This document shows positions 8,365 to 15,571 of a stretch of DNA of 30,606 nt, in pieces. Source of the stretch: JALHVH01 sp964544265 (GTDB taxonomy: Bacteria; Acidobacteriota; Aminicenantia; Aminicenantales; Saccharicenantaceae); NCBI GenBank assembly GCA_964544265.1, contig CAZJBD010000010.1, positions 1 to 30,606 on the forward strand. Direction: 5' to 3'. Each line of letters opens with the position of its first letter. Positions within the stretch are counted from its first letter, which is position 1. The notes below the pieces were generated by a model. The model saw only the letters and a program-made list of their open reading frames with translations, ran no database searches and was not told the origin of the DNA. Made by a program: the position numbers and the translations under genes.

Positions 8365-9795
8365 ATGTTAAAAAAGATCATCGTGATTTTTCTCCTGGCG
8401 TTTCTGACGGTCTCCTGTGCCGTCAACCCGGTAACCGGAAAAAAGGAACTGAGCCTTATTTCCGAGAGCCAGGAGATTGAAATGGGCAAACAGACAGACA
8501 AAGAAGTCGCTGCCCAGTTCGGCCTTTATGACGACCCCGCCCTGGGGGCCTATGTCAGCAGGTTGGGTCTAGCCATGGCCGCTAAAACCCAGAGGCCGAG
8601 CCTCCCTTACCGCTTCGCCGTCCTGGACAGCCCGGTCGTCAACGCTTTTGCCGTGCCGGGGGGTTCGGTCTACGTCACCCGCGGCATCCTGGCCCTGATG
8701 AGTTCCGAGGCTGAGCTGGCTGCGATCCTCGGCCACGAGCTCGGTCACGTTAATGCCCGCCACTCCGTGCGGAGGATGAGCGAGCAGATGCTGGCCCAGA
8801 TCGGTCTCGTCGCCGGAAGCGTCATCAGCAAGGAGTTCGCCAAGTTCGCGGGGCTGGCCGGAGTCGGCCTCCAGGTCCTCTTCTTAAAATACAGCCGGGA
8901 CGACGAGCGGCAGGCCGATTCGCTCGGTGTCGATTATGCCCGGCTGAGCGGGTATAATCCCGCGGACATGGCCGTCACATTCGCTGCCCTAGAGAAGTTG
9001 GGCGACCTCTCAGGCGGCCGCTCCCTTCCCGGCTTCCTTTCAACCCATCCCCTTTCCTCCGAGAGGGTCCAGAACGTCCAGGCGATGCTGAGGCCCGAAG
9101 ACCAGACGCTCGCCCGCAAGCCTGAGGCCTACCTCCTCACGGTCGAAAACATCGTCTACGGCGACGACCCCCGGCAAGGCTATGTCGAGGGCTCAGCGTT
9201 CTACCATCCAGTTCTCCGCTTCGAATTCGCCGTCCCCTCTGGCTGGAAGGTCGATAACACGCCGGCCCAGGTGACTCTCGTCTCGAGCGACCAGAACGGC
9301 GGTCTTATCCTTCAAGGCGATAAGACCGCCGACAGCCCGGAGGAATTCGGCCGGAAACAAGCTGTAGAGATCTCCAACTCAGGAGGCCAACTCCGGGGAG
9401 AAAACCGGACGACGATCAACGGTCTGGCCTGTTTCCAACAAGCCTACACGATCACCCAGGAAAACCAAGCTCAGATCCGGATGGTCCGGTCCTATGTAAA
9501 AAAAGGAGATTGGATCTATATCTTTTCGGCCATAAGCTCGGAGCAAGGCTTCCAAAAATATGAGCCTGATTTCAGGCGGATCGTAGGTTCCTTTCGAGAG
9601 CTGACGAATCCGAAGTTCATCAACCGAACGCCCAGGCGGCTGGACCTGGTCAAAGCCAACGGCTCGGATTCGCTTCAACAGATCTTTAAGAAAGCTGGAA
9701 TGCCCGAAGCTGTGGAAGCCCAATTCGCCATTATGAACGGCTCAGACCTCAAAGCCGTCCCGACCGCAGGGAAGCTCATCAAGGTCGTCAAGTAA
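8365..9795 (+). CDS. M48 family zinc metalloprotease lipoprotein
   Basis: A 476-residue protease. MLKKIIVIFLLAFLTVSC is a lipoprotein signal with lipobox TVSC, so the mature protein is tethered by its Cys to a membrane. The zinc motif is HELGH (H124-H128) and the third ligand is E181 within ERQAD, so the active site is complete. The domain (about residues 40-265) matches BepA/LoiP-like periplasmic M48 proteases that act in outer-membrane protein quality control. Residues from about 280 form a second domain around FEFAVPSGWKV that I cannot name, ending in a LysM-like tail (SLQQIFKKAG ... LIKVVK). I placed the start at the ATG at 8365 because TAAGGAGGG precedes it at ideal spacing. A LEA14-like lipoprotein follows after 55 bases. 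Confidence 0.93.
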   Translation: MLKKIIVIFLLAFLTVSCAVNPVTGKKELSLISESQEIEMGKQTDKEVAAQFGLYDDPALGAYVSRLGLAMAAKTQRPSLPYRFAVLDSPVVNAFAVPGGSVYVTRGILALMSSEAELAAILGHELGHVNARHSVRRMSEQMLAQIGLVAGSVISKEFAKFAGLAGVGLQVLFLKYSRDDERQADSLGVDYARLSGYNPADMAVTFAALEKLGDLSGGRSLPGFLSTHPLSSERVQNVQAMLRPEDQTLARKPEAYLLTVENIVYGDDPRQGYVEGSAFYHPVLRFEFAVPSGWKVDNTPAQVTLVSSDQNGGLILQGDKTADSPEEFGRKQAVEISNSGGQLRGENRTTINGLACFQQAYTITQENQAQIRMVRSYVKKGDWIYIFSAISSEQGFQKYEPDFRRIVGSFRELTNPKFINRTPRRLDLVKANGSDSLQQIFKKAGMPEAVEAQFAIMNGSDLKAVPTAGKLIKVVK

Positions 9796-9850
9796 TGGCC
9801 GGTCTGGCCGAGTGGACGCCGCCCGTCGCCTTTCAAAGGAGGGAATCACA

Positions 9851-10477
9851 TTGAGCAAAGCAAGATGTGTTTTGGCTTTTGGCGTGCTGGTTGGGCTGCT
9901 GTTTGTGCCCAGCTGTGAAACTTTAGATCAGGTTACCCGCGCTCTTGTAAATCTGCGGCGGCTTCAGTTTAAGCTTGGAGGAATCCATAATTTTAGTCTC
10001 CTTGGAATCAATTTGTCCGGGAAATCCTTGCTGGCCGATTTTTCGGCTGAAGAAGGGCTCCATCTTGTCCAGGGCTTCGCCTCGAAACGGCTTCCGGCCG
10101 AATTGACGCTGGACATCCTTGTTCAGAATCCCAACGACGGAACCGGCGGCTCGACCAAAACAATTTCGACACTGACCAGCCTGGAATCGCGTCTTCTCAT
10201 CGATGGATCGCCTACGGTTTATGGAAATATCGACAGCCCAATTGAAATTCCAGGAACGGGGCAAGCTTCGACCATCCCCTTGCGTATCTCAATCGACTTA
10301 TATGAGTTTTTTGGTATGCTGGGTTATGAGAAGATCCTCAGTCTGGCTTTGGGCCTGGGAGGAAAGCAGAGAGACGCCACTCGGATTTCCCTTGACGCAC
10401 AACCGAGAGTATCAACCCCCTTAGGAGAGATTCTCTATCCGGGACGAATCACAATCATTAGCACAGAATTTAGATAA
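9851..10477 (+). CDS. LEA14-like lipoprotein
   Basis: A 208-residue exported protein. The start is TTG at 9851: AAAGGAGGG at 9835-9843 sits seven bases before it, a near-perfect ribosome binding site, and the resulting N-terminus is a lipoprotein signal ending in the lipobox VPSC. The body has the pattern of late-embryogenesis-abundant type 2 (WHy/LEA14) domains: FKLGGIHNFSLLGINLSG, then LPAELTLDILVQNPN, where the NPN turn is a family hallmark, then strands with SRLLIDG. In bacteria such lipoproteins are associated with envelope or desiccation stress, but the role is not settled. It probably shares a transcript with the M48 protease 55 bases upstream. It converges on the YpfJ-type gene, with 37 bases between the stops. 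Confidence 0.75.
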   Translation: MSKARCVLAFGVLVGLLFVPSCETLDQVTRALVNLRRLQFKLGGIHNFSLLGINLSGKSLLADFSAEEGLHLVQGFASKRLPAELTLDILVQNPNDGTGGSTKTISTLTSLESRLLIDGSPTVYGNIDSPIEIPGTGQASTIPLRISIDLYEFFGMLGYEKILSLALGLGGKQRDATRISLDAQPRVSTPLGEILYPGRITIISTEFR

Positions 10478-10514
10478 ATTCTCTTCGTCCGAAAACTCGT
10501 CTATCCCGAACCAA

Positions 10515-11375
10515 CTAGAGAGCGCCCACGCCGACGCTGAACGTATCGCCCTGGCGGAGATCTCCGGTCTCTAGCCCCTTCTTGAACCAGCGAACCCTCT
10601 GTTCGGACGTACCATGGGTGAATGCGTCCGGGATGACATAGCCCTGCGTCTGGCGCTGGATTCGGTCGTCGCCGACCGCGCTGGCCGCGTTGAGCCCTTC
10701 CTCTATGTCTCCCTGCTCAAGGTACCCGGCTGCTTGACGGGCGTTATGAGCCCAAATTCCGGCCAGGAAATCGGCCTGAAGCTCCATCCGGACCATGAGT
10801 TGGTTGAACTCCCGTTCGCTCACCCGGCCCCGCTGGGACATGACCTGATCATTGATGCCGAGGAGCTTCTGGACGTGATGGCCGACTTCATGGGCGATAA
10901 CATAACCCAAGGCAAAATCGCCCGGGGCCCCCAGCCTGCGCTGCATCTCCTCGAAAAAACTCAGGTCAAGATAGACCTTCTCGTCTTCCGGGCAGTAGAA
11001 CGGGCCCGAAGCCGCTCCGGCGAATCCGCAGGTCGATTCAACCTGGTCCGAGAAAAGGACGAGCGTCGGTTGCCGATAGAGCTGTCCTCCCTCTCTGAAT
11101 ACGGTTCCCCAGACGTCCTCCGCGTCAGCCAGGACGACGGAGACAAAATCCCGCATCTCCACGTCTTTCGCACTAAGAGGCTGTTCCGCCCCTGGAGGCG
11201 AGATCGGTCCTTCTGTCCCCAGGGACTGCACGATCTCGTCCGGATTGCCGCCCAGAATAAAATAAAGGGCAACGATGATCAAGCCGCCCAGGCCTCCTCC
11301 CACCGCGAGGCCTTTCCCTCGAATCCCGCGCCGATCCTCGACGTTATCGCTCTTCCGTCTTCCTTGCCATCTCAT
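10515..11375 (-). CDS. Putative neutral zinc metallopeptidase (YpfJ/KPN_02809 family)
   Basis: A 286-residue protein with a short cytoplasmic basic tail (MRWQGRRK), one TM helix (about residues 23-43, Gly-rich then hydrophobic) and an extracytoplasmic peptidase domain. HEVGHH (H162, H166) is the zinc motif, and MELQADFLAG downstream supplies the probable third ligand Glu. The upstream FYCPEDEKVYLDLSFF block is a strong signature of this family. Length matches family members. The start codon at 11375 is preceded by GAGAGGAGG. A good promoter (11403-11431) lies between it and the NIF3 gene, so it can be expressed apart from the operon upstream. Substrate unknown. Confidence 0.9.
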   Translation of the reverse strand: MRWQGRRKSDNVEDRRGIRGKGLAVGGGLGGLIIVALYFILGGNPDEIVQSLGTEGPISPPGAEQPLSAKDVEMRDFVSVVLADAEDVWGTVFREGGQLYRQPTLVLFSDQVESTCGFAGAASGPFYCPEDEKVYLDLSFFEEMQRRLGAPGDFALGYVIAHEVGHHVQKLLGINDQVMSQRGRVSEREFNQLMVRMELQADFLAGIWAHNARQAAGYLEQGDIEEGLNAASAVGDDRIQRQTQGYVIPDAFTHGTSEQRVRWFKKGLETGDLRQGDTFSVGVGAL

Positions 11376-11402
11376 GGGTTTCCTCCTCTCCCATCGTGAC
11401 GA

Positions 11403-11431
11403 AGGATAGATGACCTAAAAATAGATGTCAA
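11403..11431 (-). promoter_or_regulatory. Predicted promoter of the YpfJ-type gene
   Basis: On the minus strand, TTGACA (11426-11431) is followed by a 17-base spacer and TATCCT (11403-11408). The TGA inside the -35 hexamer is also the stop codon of the NIF3 gene. Confidence 0.6.
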
Positions 11432-12399
11432 GAATGACCAGACGTCCTCCGGATCCTCTCGAACCCCGACACCCCCATAAACTCGAGAGGCTCTCTCTTC
11501 TCGATCTCATCGAAAAGCAGATTCAGGCCGAGCGTATCGCTCGAGACGTGGCCGGCGATGACCACGTTCAGATTGACCTTCTTGGCTTTGTCGAGGGCTT
11601 CCTCGCTGAAGTGCATCCCCACGAGGGTGCTCAACCCGGCAGCCGCATATCTTTCGAAGATATCTTTAGAGCCTTCAGTCCCGCCCGTCATATCCACGAA
11701 AATTTTGCCGCACTTATTGCCCTCCGAGCCGCTGACGATTTTAGGCGGGGCGTTTCTCCGGGAGGAGTTCCTGTATTCGGGAATCTCCTTCAAGAGCTTG
11801 ATCAGGGCTCCCAAGGTCCGGGGAGATTTGTCCTGAAAGAGTTTCGCTAGAAAATCAGTGACGCAGTTGTCGGCGGGCGTATGGATGCACATCATCGGCA
11901 AGCCGAGAGCCCGGGCCGCGTCGACTGCTCTTTCGTGGTTGACGGGAAGCAAGCGGCGTTCGATCTCCCCAATCCTTTTTTCCATAAGCTGTTCGGTAAT
12001 ACTGATGGGAATTCCGAAAGCAGCCAGGAGGTCGGCTTGCAGCCTCATGACATCGTGCAGGCGGGCCAGGGCGTATCCCTCCGGGTGGTGGCTGATGATC
12101 AGATCTATTTTCTTCCCCCCGTCTCTGTTCAGGAGATAGGCCAGGAGGACTTCCCCCACCTCCATGTCGATGCCGACGATCGCCTTTTTCACTTTAAGAT
12201 CCAGAGACCCATTAAGGATGCGCGTATCGGCGTAAGGATTGAAAAGCCTATCCCGATCGAATTCTCCCTTTTCGTCCTCAGAGAGCTTATTAAACTTCTC
12301 TTTTTCTTCCTTTAGAAGCCTCCGAATCTCCTCCCGGCCTCTCAAGTCAACGGCAATTCCTTTCTCGACGGCCTTCTTGTAAAGAGTATCAAGCTTCAT
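11428..12399 (-). CDS. NIF3/DUF34 family protein (NGG1p-interacting factor 3-like)
   Basis: A 323-residue cytoplasmic protein. IVGIDMEVGEVLLAYLL followed by LIISHHPEG is the N-terminal NIF3 signature, with the HH pair expected to bind one of two metal ions. VDMTGGTEGSKDIFERYAAAGLSTLVGMHFSEEAL and LNVVIAGHVSSDTLG form the C-terminal half, with further His and Glu metal candidates. The family (YbgI/NIF3) forms toroidal hexamers with a dinuclear metal centre; its biochemical role is still uncertain, with cyclohydrolase-like or metal-chaperone proposals. The first 65 residues are a charged helical extension absent from short bacterial YbgI. The start overlaps the stop of the upstream ACAD-like gene in ATGA, so the two are coupled. 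Confidence 0.82.
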   Translation of the reverse strand: MKLDTLYKKAVEKGIAVDLRGREEIRRLLKEEKEKFNKLSEDEKGEFDRDRLFNPYADTRILNGSLDLKVKKAIVGIDMEVGEVLLAYLLNRDGGKKIDLIISHHPEGYALARLHDVMRLQADLLAAFGIPISITEQLMEKRIGEIERRLLPVNHERAVDAARALGLPMMCIHTPADNCVTDFLAKLFQDKSPRTLGALIKLLKEIPEYRNSSRRNAPPKIVSGSEGNKCGKIFVDMTGGTEGSKDIFERYAAAGLSTLVGMHFSEEALDKAKKVNLNVVIAGHVSSDTLGLNLLFDEIEKREPLEFMGVSGFERIRRTSGHS

Positions 12400-13004
12400 G
12401 GTTCTCCTTTCTTGATCAGCTCCGCTAAATCGGCTGCCCTGGAGGCCAGTTTTTCCGCCTGCCGCCTAGCATCGGAGGCTTCCTCCTCGTCCGGGCGCCC
12501 CTCGTCCTCGAGGATGGCCGCCCGGTACGTCATCAGCCGGGCCGCTTCGATCGCCGACAGGACATCAGCCATTTCTTGGTCCAATCCTGGGCAATCATAG
12601 CCATGTGCCTTCAAGCCTCTCCGGCCAAGACCCGCCTGCAAGCAGGGGGCCAGGACACCTTGGGCCGAGCCCAATAAAGCGGCGGAGCTTCGAAGCTCTG
12701 GGCTCAGGGCGTTGAAAAGCCTGCCGGTGGCCGGCTTCAAGCCGGCGGCGGGGATGGCCTTTAAAACCTCCTCCAGGATCATGGCCGTCTCCACTCCCGA
12801 GAGCGGCATGCTCCCTTCTATCTCCAGACGTCCCTTTCTTCCCCTAAGGAATTCCTCCAGCTTCAGGATAAGGGAGTCCGCGATCCTCCAATCTGGTGCC
12901 GCCACGGAACGCAAAGGCGCAACTTCCAACGCCACGAACCTCCGAACGGCCTCCTTTAAGGCATTCTGGTCCGGTGTCAAGAGATAATCCATTCCTTCCA
13001 TCAT
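12396..13004 (-). CDS. Short acyl-CoA dehydrogenase-like protein lacking the central domain
   Basis: A 202-residue protein. Its N-terminus (MDYLLTPDQNALKEAVRRFV, then EVAP) has the pattern of the first helix of acyl-CoA dehydrogenases. Residues from about 115 on (LLGSAQGVLAP ... MADVLSAIEAARLMTYRAAILEDEG) match the C-terminal helical domain, where IEAARLMTYRAA is very characteristic. Between them only about 80 residues remain, so the central beta domain that holds FAD and substrate is missing. The usual ERxQFG flavin-contact motif is replaced by GRRGLKAHG. Family enzymes are about 380 residues. It is therefore unlikely to be a working dehydrogenase and may be a repurposed or decayed paralogue. 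It is translationally coupled to the NIF3 gene. The ATG at 13004 follows GGGGGAGCG. Confidence 0.6.
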   Translation of the reverse strand: MMEGMDYLLTPDQNALKEAVRRFVALEVAPLRSVAAPDWRIADSLILKLEEFLRGRKGRLEIEGSMPLSGVETAMILEEVLKAIPAAGLKPATGRLFNALSPELRSSAALLGSAQGVLAPCLQAGLGRRGLKAHGYDCPGLDQEMADVLSAIEAARLMTYRAAILEDEGRPDEEEASDARRQAEKLASRAADLAELIKKGEP

Positions 13005-13070
13005 GTTAATTCGCTCCCCCCCGCGGAATCAAGCGAATTCTCTGACCGGGCTATGCGGGCCGTCCTGGAA

Positions 13071-13099
13071 TTGACAAGGCCCGGGAAATAGATTAATGA
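13071..13099 (+). promoter_or_regulatory. Predicted promoter of the PP0621-like gene
   Basis: A perfect TTGACA at 13071-13076 is followed after 17 bases by a weak TAATGA at 13094-13099. Transcription would begin at or next to the ATG at 13107. A better -10 match, GATAAT at 13098-13103, is spaced too far (21 bases) and too close to the start codon. Confidence 0.4.
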
Positions 13100-13106
13100 T
13101 AATCGC

Positions 13107-13370
13107 ATGATCCGGGCGTTTTTCCGACTCGTCTTCATCGTCTTTGTCCTCTATCTCATCTATGCCGTCGTCAGGTTTTTCCAGTCCATAGGCAAGTCCG
13201 CGCGGTCACTGAATGAACAGCCGCAACTTCGGGGAACCATGGTCAAGGACGAATTTTGTAACACCTACCTTCCCCGGGACGAGGCTGTCCGAGAAATCCG
13301 AGACGGCAAGGAATTTTTCTTTTGTTCCGACGAATGTCGGAAAAAGTTCTTCGAGGCTAATAAGCGCTGA
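13107..13370 (+). CDS. PP0621-like small membrane protein with Cys metal-binding motif
   Basis: An 87-residue protein with one N-terminal TM helix (about residues 5-26) and a short soluble domain. MVKDEFCNTYLPRDEAV followed by FFFCSDECRKKFFE gives Cys51, Cys73 and Cys77 in a TRASH/YHS-like zinc-finger pattern. The Met-Val-x-Asp/Cys-x-x-Cys-x-x-Tyr-Leu-Pro core is characteristic of PP0621-type proteins, whose function is not known; a metal-binding or metal-sensing role is an inference. There is no Shine-Dalgarno sequence; see the promoter entry for a possible leaderless start. Its 3' end overlaps the convergent acylphosphatase gene by 14 bases. Confidence 0.78.
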   Translation: MIRAFFRLVFIVFVLYLIYAVVRFFQSIGKSARSLNEQPQLRGTMVKDEFCNTYLPRDEAVREIRDGKEFFFCSDECRKKFFEANKR

Positions 13371-13641
13371 ACACGATCCGGAAATCCACGTATTCCCCTC
13401 GATAATCCTCCCAAACAACGTCCAGTTCGTCGACATTGGCCATGCGGGGTCCTTGACGCAGAAGTCGGAGGAAATTTTCAAGACCGGCTTTCTCGCCCTC
13501 AGCCACGATCTCGACGCGGCCGTCCCGCAGATTCCTCACCCACCCCGTCACCGGGATTTCGGCCGCTCGGCGCTCGACGAAATAGCGGTAAGCGACCCCT
13601 TGGACGCGGCCCGAAACGAAGGCATGAACTCGCGAGAGCAT
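13357..13641 (-). CDS. acyP: Acylphosphatase
   Basis: A 94-residue cytoplasmic enzyme that hydrolyses carboxyl-phosphate bonds of acyl phosphates. VSGRVQGVAYRYFV carries the catalytic phosphate-binding Arg (R19), and GWVRNLRDGRVEI carries the catalytic Asn (N37); both match the two residues that define the family. The length is standard. No clear Shine-Dalgarno sequence precedes the ATG at 13641. A TAAAAT box (13656-13661, minus strand) with an extended TGC lies 14 bases upstream, so a short leader is possible. The 3' end runs 14 bases into the convergent PP0621-like gene, and its promoter region is shared with the divergent ThiD-like gene. Confidence 0.93.
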   Translation of the reverse strand: MLSRVHAFVSGRVQGVAYRYFVERRAAEIPVTGWVRNLRDGRVEIVAEGEKAGLENFLRLLRQGPRMANVDELDVVWEDYRGEYVDFRIVFSAY

Positions 13642-13681
13642 ATGAATAGGTTTTCATTTTAGCATAGAACTCCCATTCCTG

Positions 13682-13711
13682 TTGACTTCAGGAACGGCGT
13701 GTCCTTACAAT
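13682..13711 (+). promoter_or_regulatory. Predicted promoter of the ThiD-like gene
   Basis: TTGACT at 13682-13687, an 18-base spacer and TACAAT at 13706-13711. The leader to the ATG at 13737 would be about 19 bases and has no strong Shine-Dalgarno sequence. Confidence 0.55.
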
Positions 13712-13736
13712 CGTAGGGTCCAAGCCGGATGCCAAT

Positions 13737-14522
13737 ATGAAGAAGACCCTGCTTTCCGTTACGGGATATGATCCCTCCGGCGGGGCCGGTGCCCTCCTGG
13801 ACGTTCGTGTTTTTGAGAGCTTGAATTTTCAGGGCATGGCGATCCTAACGGCCCTGACCGTCCAGAATACGAGGAAAGTCCAAAGCGTCCTTCCATTCCC
13901 CCCCCGCACACTCATGGCCCAATATGCAAGCCTTTCCAGAGACGTTGCCTTCGCCGGGATTAAGACGGGTATGCTCGGCTCAATAAAGAACATCCGACCG
14001 CTCGCCCAGATTCTCGCTAAGCACCCGGACTTGCCCCGGGTCATTGATCCGGTCCTGAGGGCGAGCTCGGGGATCCCTCTCCTGGAGGAGGATGCCATCC
14101 CATCCTTGCTCAAGGCCCTCTCCGGCCATGCCACCCTCCTCACGCCCAACATGAGGGAGGCGTCGCTCATGGCAGGAATTCCGGTCGCCTCCCCTCAAGA
14201 CATGCGCGAAGCTTCGCGAATTCTGTTCGAACGGACGGAAATCCCGTGTTTGGTCAAAGGAGGACATCTCAAGAAAGGCGCTCTCAACGTCCTCTACGAC
14301 GGACGCCGGACCATTATCTACGGGCACGAAAAACTCAGGAAGAACGTCCATGGAACGGGTTGTTTTCTATCCGCGGCTATCCTTGCCTATCTTGCCCGCG
14401 GCTTCTCGCTTGAAGGGGCCTGCGGCCGGGCGGCCGATCTGACTCATGAAGCCATAATGAAGGCGATAAAACCCGGAAAGGGAAGAAGCCTTTTCACGTT
14501 TAAGCTAAGGAAGAAAACCTGA
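13737..14522 (+). CDS. thiD: Hydroxymethylpyrimidine/phosphomethylpyrimidine kinase (ThiD-like)
   Basis: A 261-residue ribokinase-fold kinase of thiamine biosynthesis or salvage, phosphorylating HMP and HMP-phosphate. GYDPSGGAGALLD at the N-terminus is the substrate-loop signature, IKTGMLGS and IDPVLRASSG follow in order, and LVKGGHLKKGALNVLYDG and NVHGTGCFLSAAI complete the active site with the anion hole and catalytic Cys209. ThiD and pyridoxal kinase-like members are hard to separate by eye; GGAG and HGTGC favour ThiD. No other thiamine gene is nearby, so it may serve salvage. The 3' end overlaps the convergent threonine dehydratase gene by 18 bases. Confidence 0.85.
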   Translation: MKKTLLSVTGYDPSGGAGALLDVRVFESLNFQGMAILTALTVQNTRKVQSVLPFPPRTLMAQYASLSRDVAFAGIKTGMLGSIKNIRPLAQILAKHPDLPRVIDPVLRASSGIPLLEEDAIPSLLKALSGHATLLTPNMREASLMAGIPVASPQDMREASRILFERTEIPCLVKGGHLKKGALNVLYDGRRTIIYGHEKLRKNVHGTGCFLSAAILAYLARGFSLEGACGRAADLTHEAIMKAIKPGKGRSLFTFKLRKKT

Positions 14523-15482
14523 CGACTTTATGATCGCCCGGAAGCGTTCCTGGCTTATATTGCCTCCGCTGACGATGCAGACAACATTCCGCCCCGCAAA
14601 ACGCCCCCGGTTACTGATCACGCCGGCCAAAGCGACTGCCCCGGCGCCCTCGACGATCTTGACGTGTGCGTCATGGATCGTGGCCATGGCTTCGGCAATC
14701 GCCCTCTCGTCGACGGCGATCCAGTCATCCACATATTGCTGGCAGAGAGGAAAGGTGATCGAGCCGGCTTCGATGCCGCCGGCGAGCGCGTCGGCGAACG
14801 TGGGCTTCTCCGGGAACGCAATAAGTTTCCCGGCCTCTATGGAAGCCTTCATGAAGGCCGAAGTCGCGGGCTCAACGCCGACGATCCGAATCCCCGGGTT
14901 AACAGACTTGGCTAAGGCCCCTATGCCGGCGATCAGCCCTCCTCCTCCCACGGGAACAACGATATCCTGGACATCGGGCAGGTCCTCAAGGACTTCGACG
15001 CCGACCGTCCCCTGCCCTGCCGCAATATCGATGTCGTTGTACGGCGAAATATAGATACGCCCGGATTTCTCAGCGACGCCGCGGGCGTGGACCTCCGTCT
15101 TTTCGCAGTCGTCTCCGAAGAAGCGGAGGTTGACGCCCAAGGCTTCGATCTTCTTTCGCTTGACCTCCGCAACAGTCTGCGGCAGGAAAAGGATGAGGTC
15201 CACGCCTTCGAGCCCGGAAGCGTGGCCGATGGCGAGCCCGTGGTTTCCGGTGGACGCCGAAACGACGCCGGCTTTTCTCTCCCGGGGCGCCAGCGAACGG
15301 AGCTTGTTCAGGGCGCCCCTGAACTTGAACGAACCGGTGATCTGTTCATTTTCCCACTTGAAATGGATTTTAGCGCCGGTTCGCCGACTTAGGTCCTCCG
15401 AGCCTTCTAAGGAAGTCCGGCAAATATCCAGACGGATTTGTTTATAGGCTTTTTTTACGCGGCCGGCTAAGTTAAGGGTCAT
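14505..15482 (-). CDS. Threonine/serine dehydratase, PLP-dependent (TdcB/IlvA catalytic type)
   Basis: A 325-residue fold-type II PLP enzyme converting threonine (or serine) to 2-oxobutyrate (or pyruvate) plus ammonia. The PLP-binding Lys is K53 in GSFKFRGALN; SASTGNHGLAIGHAS is the substrate loop; VPVGGGGLIAGIGA is the phosphate-binding glycine loop; VVCIVSGGNI is the conserved C-terminal end. No regulatory ACT domain follows, so length and layout fit the short catabolic (TdcB) or serine-racemase-like group rather than long biosynthetic IlvA. The ATG at 15482 is preceded by GGAGAAAG. An 89-base AT-rich region separates it from the divergent DUF72 gene. Confidence 0.88.
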   Translation of the reverse strand: MTLNLAGRVKKAYKQIRLDICRTSLEGSEDLSRRTGAKIHFKWENEQITGSFKFRGALNKLRSLAPRERKAGVVSASTGNHGLAIGHASGLEGVDLILFLPQTVAEVKRKKIEALGVNLRFFGDDCEKTEVHARGVAEKSGRIYISPYNDIDIAAGQGTVGVEVLEDLPDVQDIVVPVGGGGLIAGIGALAKSVNPGIRIVGVEPATSAFMKASIEAGKLIAFPEKPTFADALAGGIEAGSITFPLCQQYVDDWIAVDERAIAEAMATIHDAHVKIVEGAGAVALAGVISNRGRFAGRNVVCIVSGGNISQERFRAIIKSSGFLP

Positions 15483-15571
15483 ATTCTTTCTCCACTTTCC
15501 GTCCTGGTCATATCTATATAACTAGTATTCTATTGGATACGAAGCCAAAAATAAATTAAAATAAGGAAACG

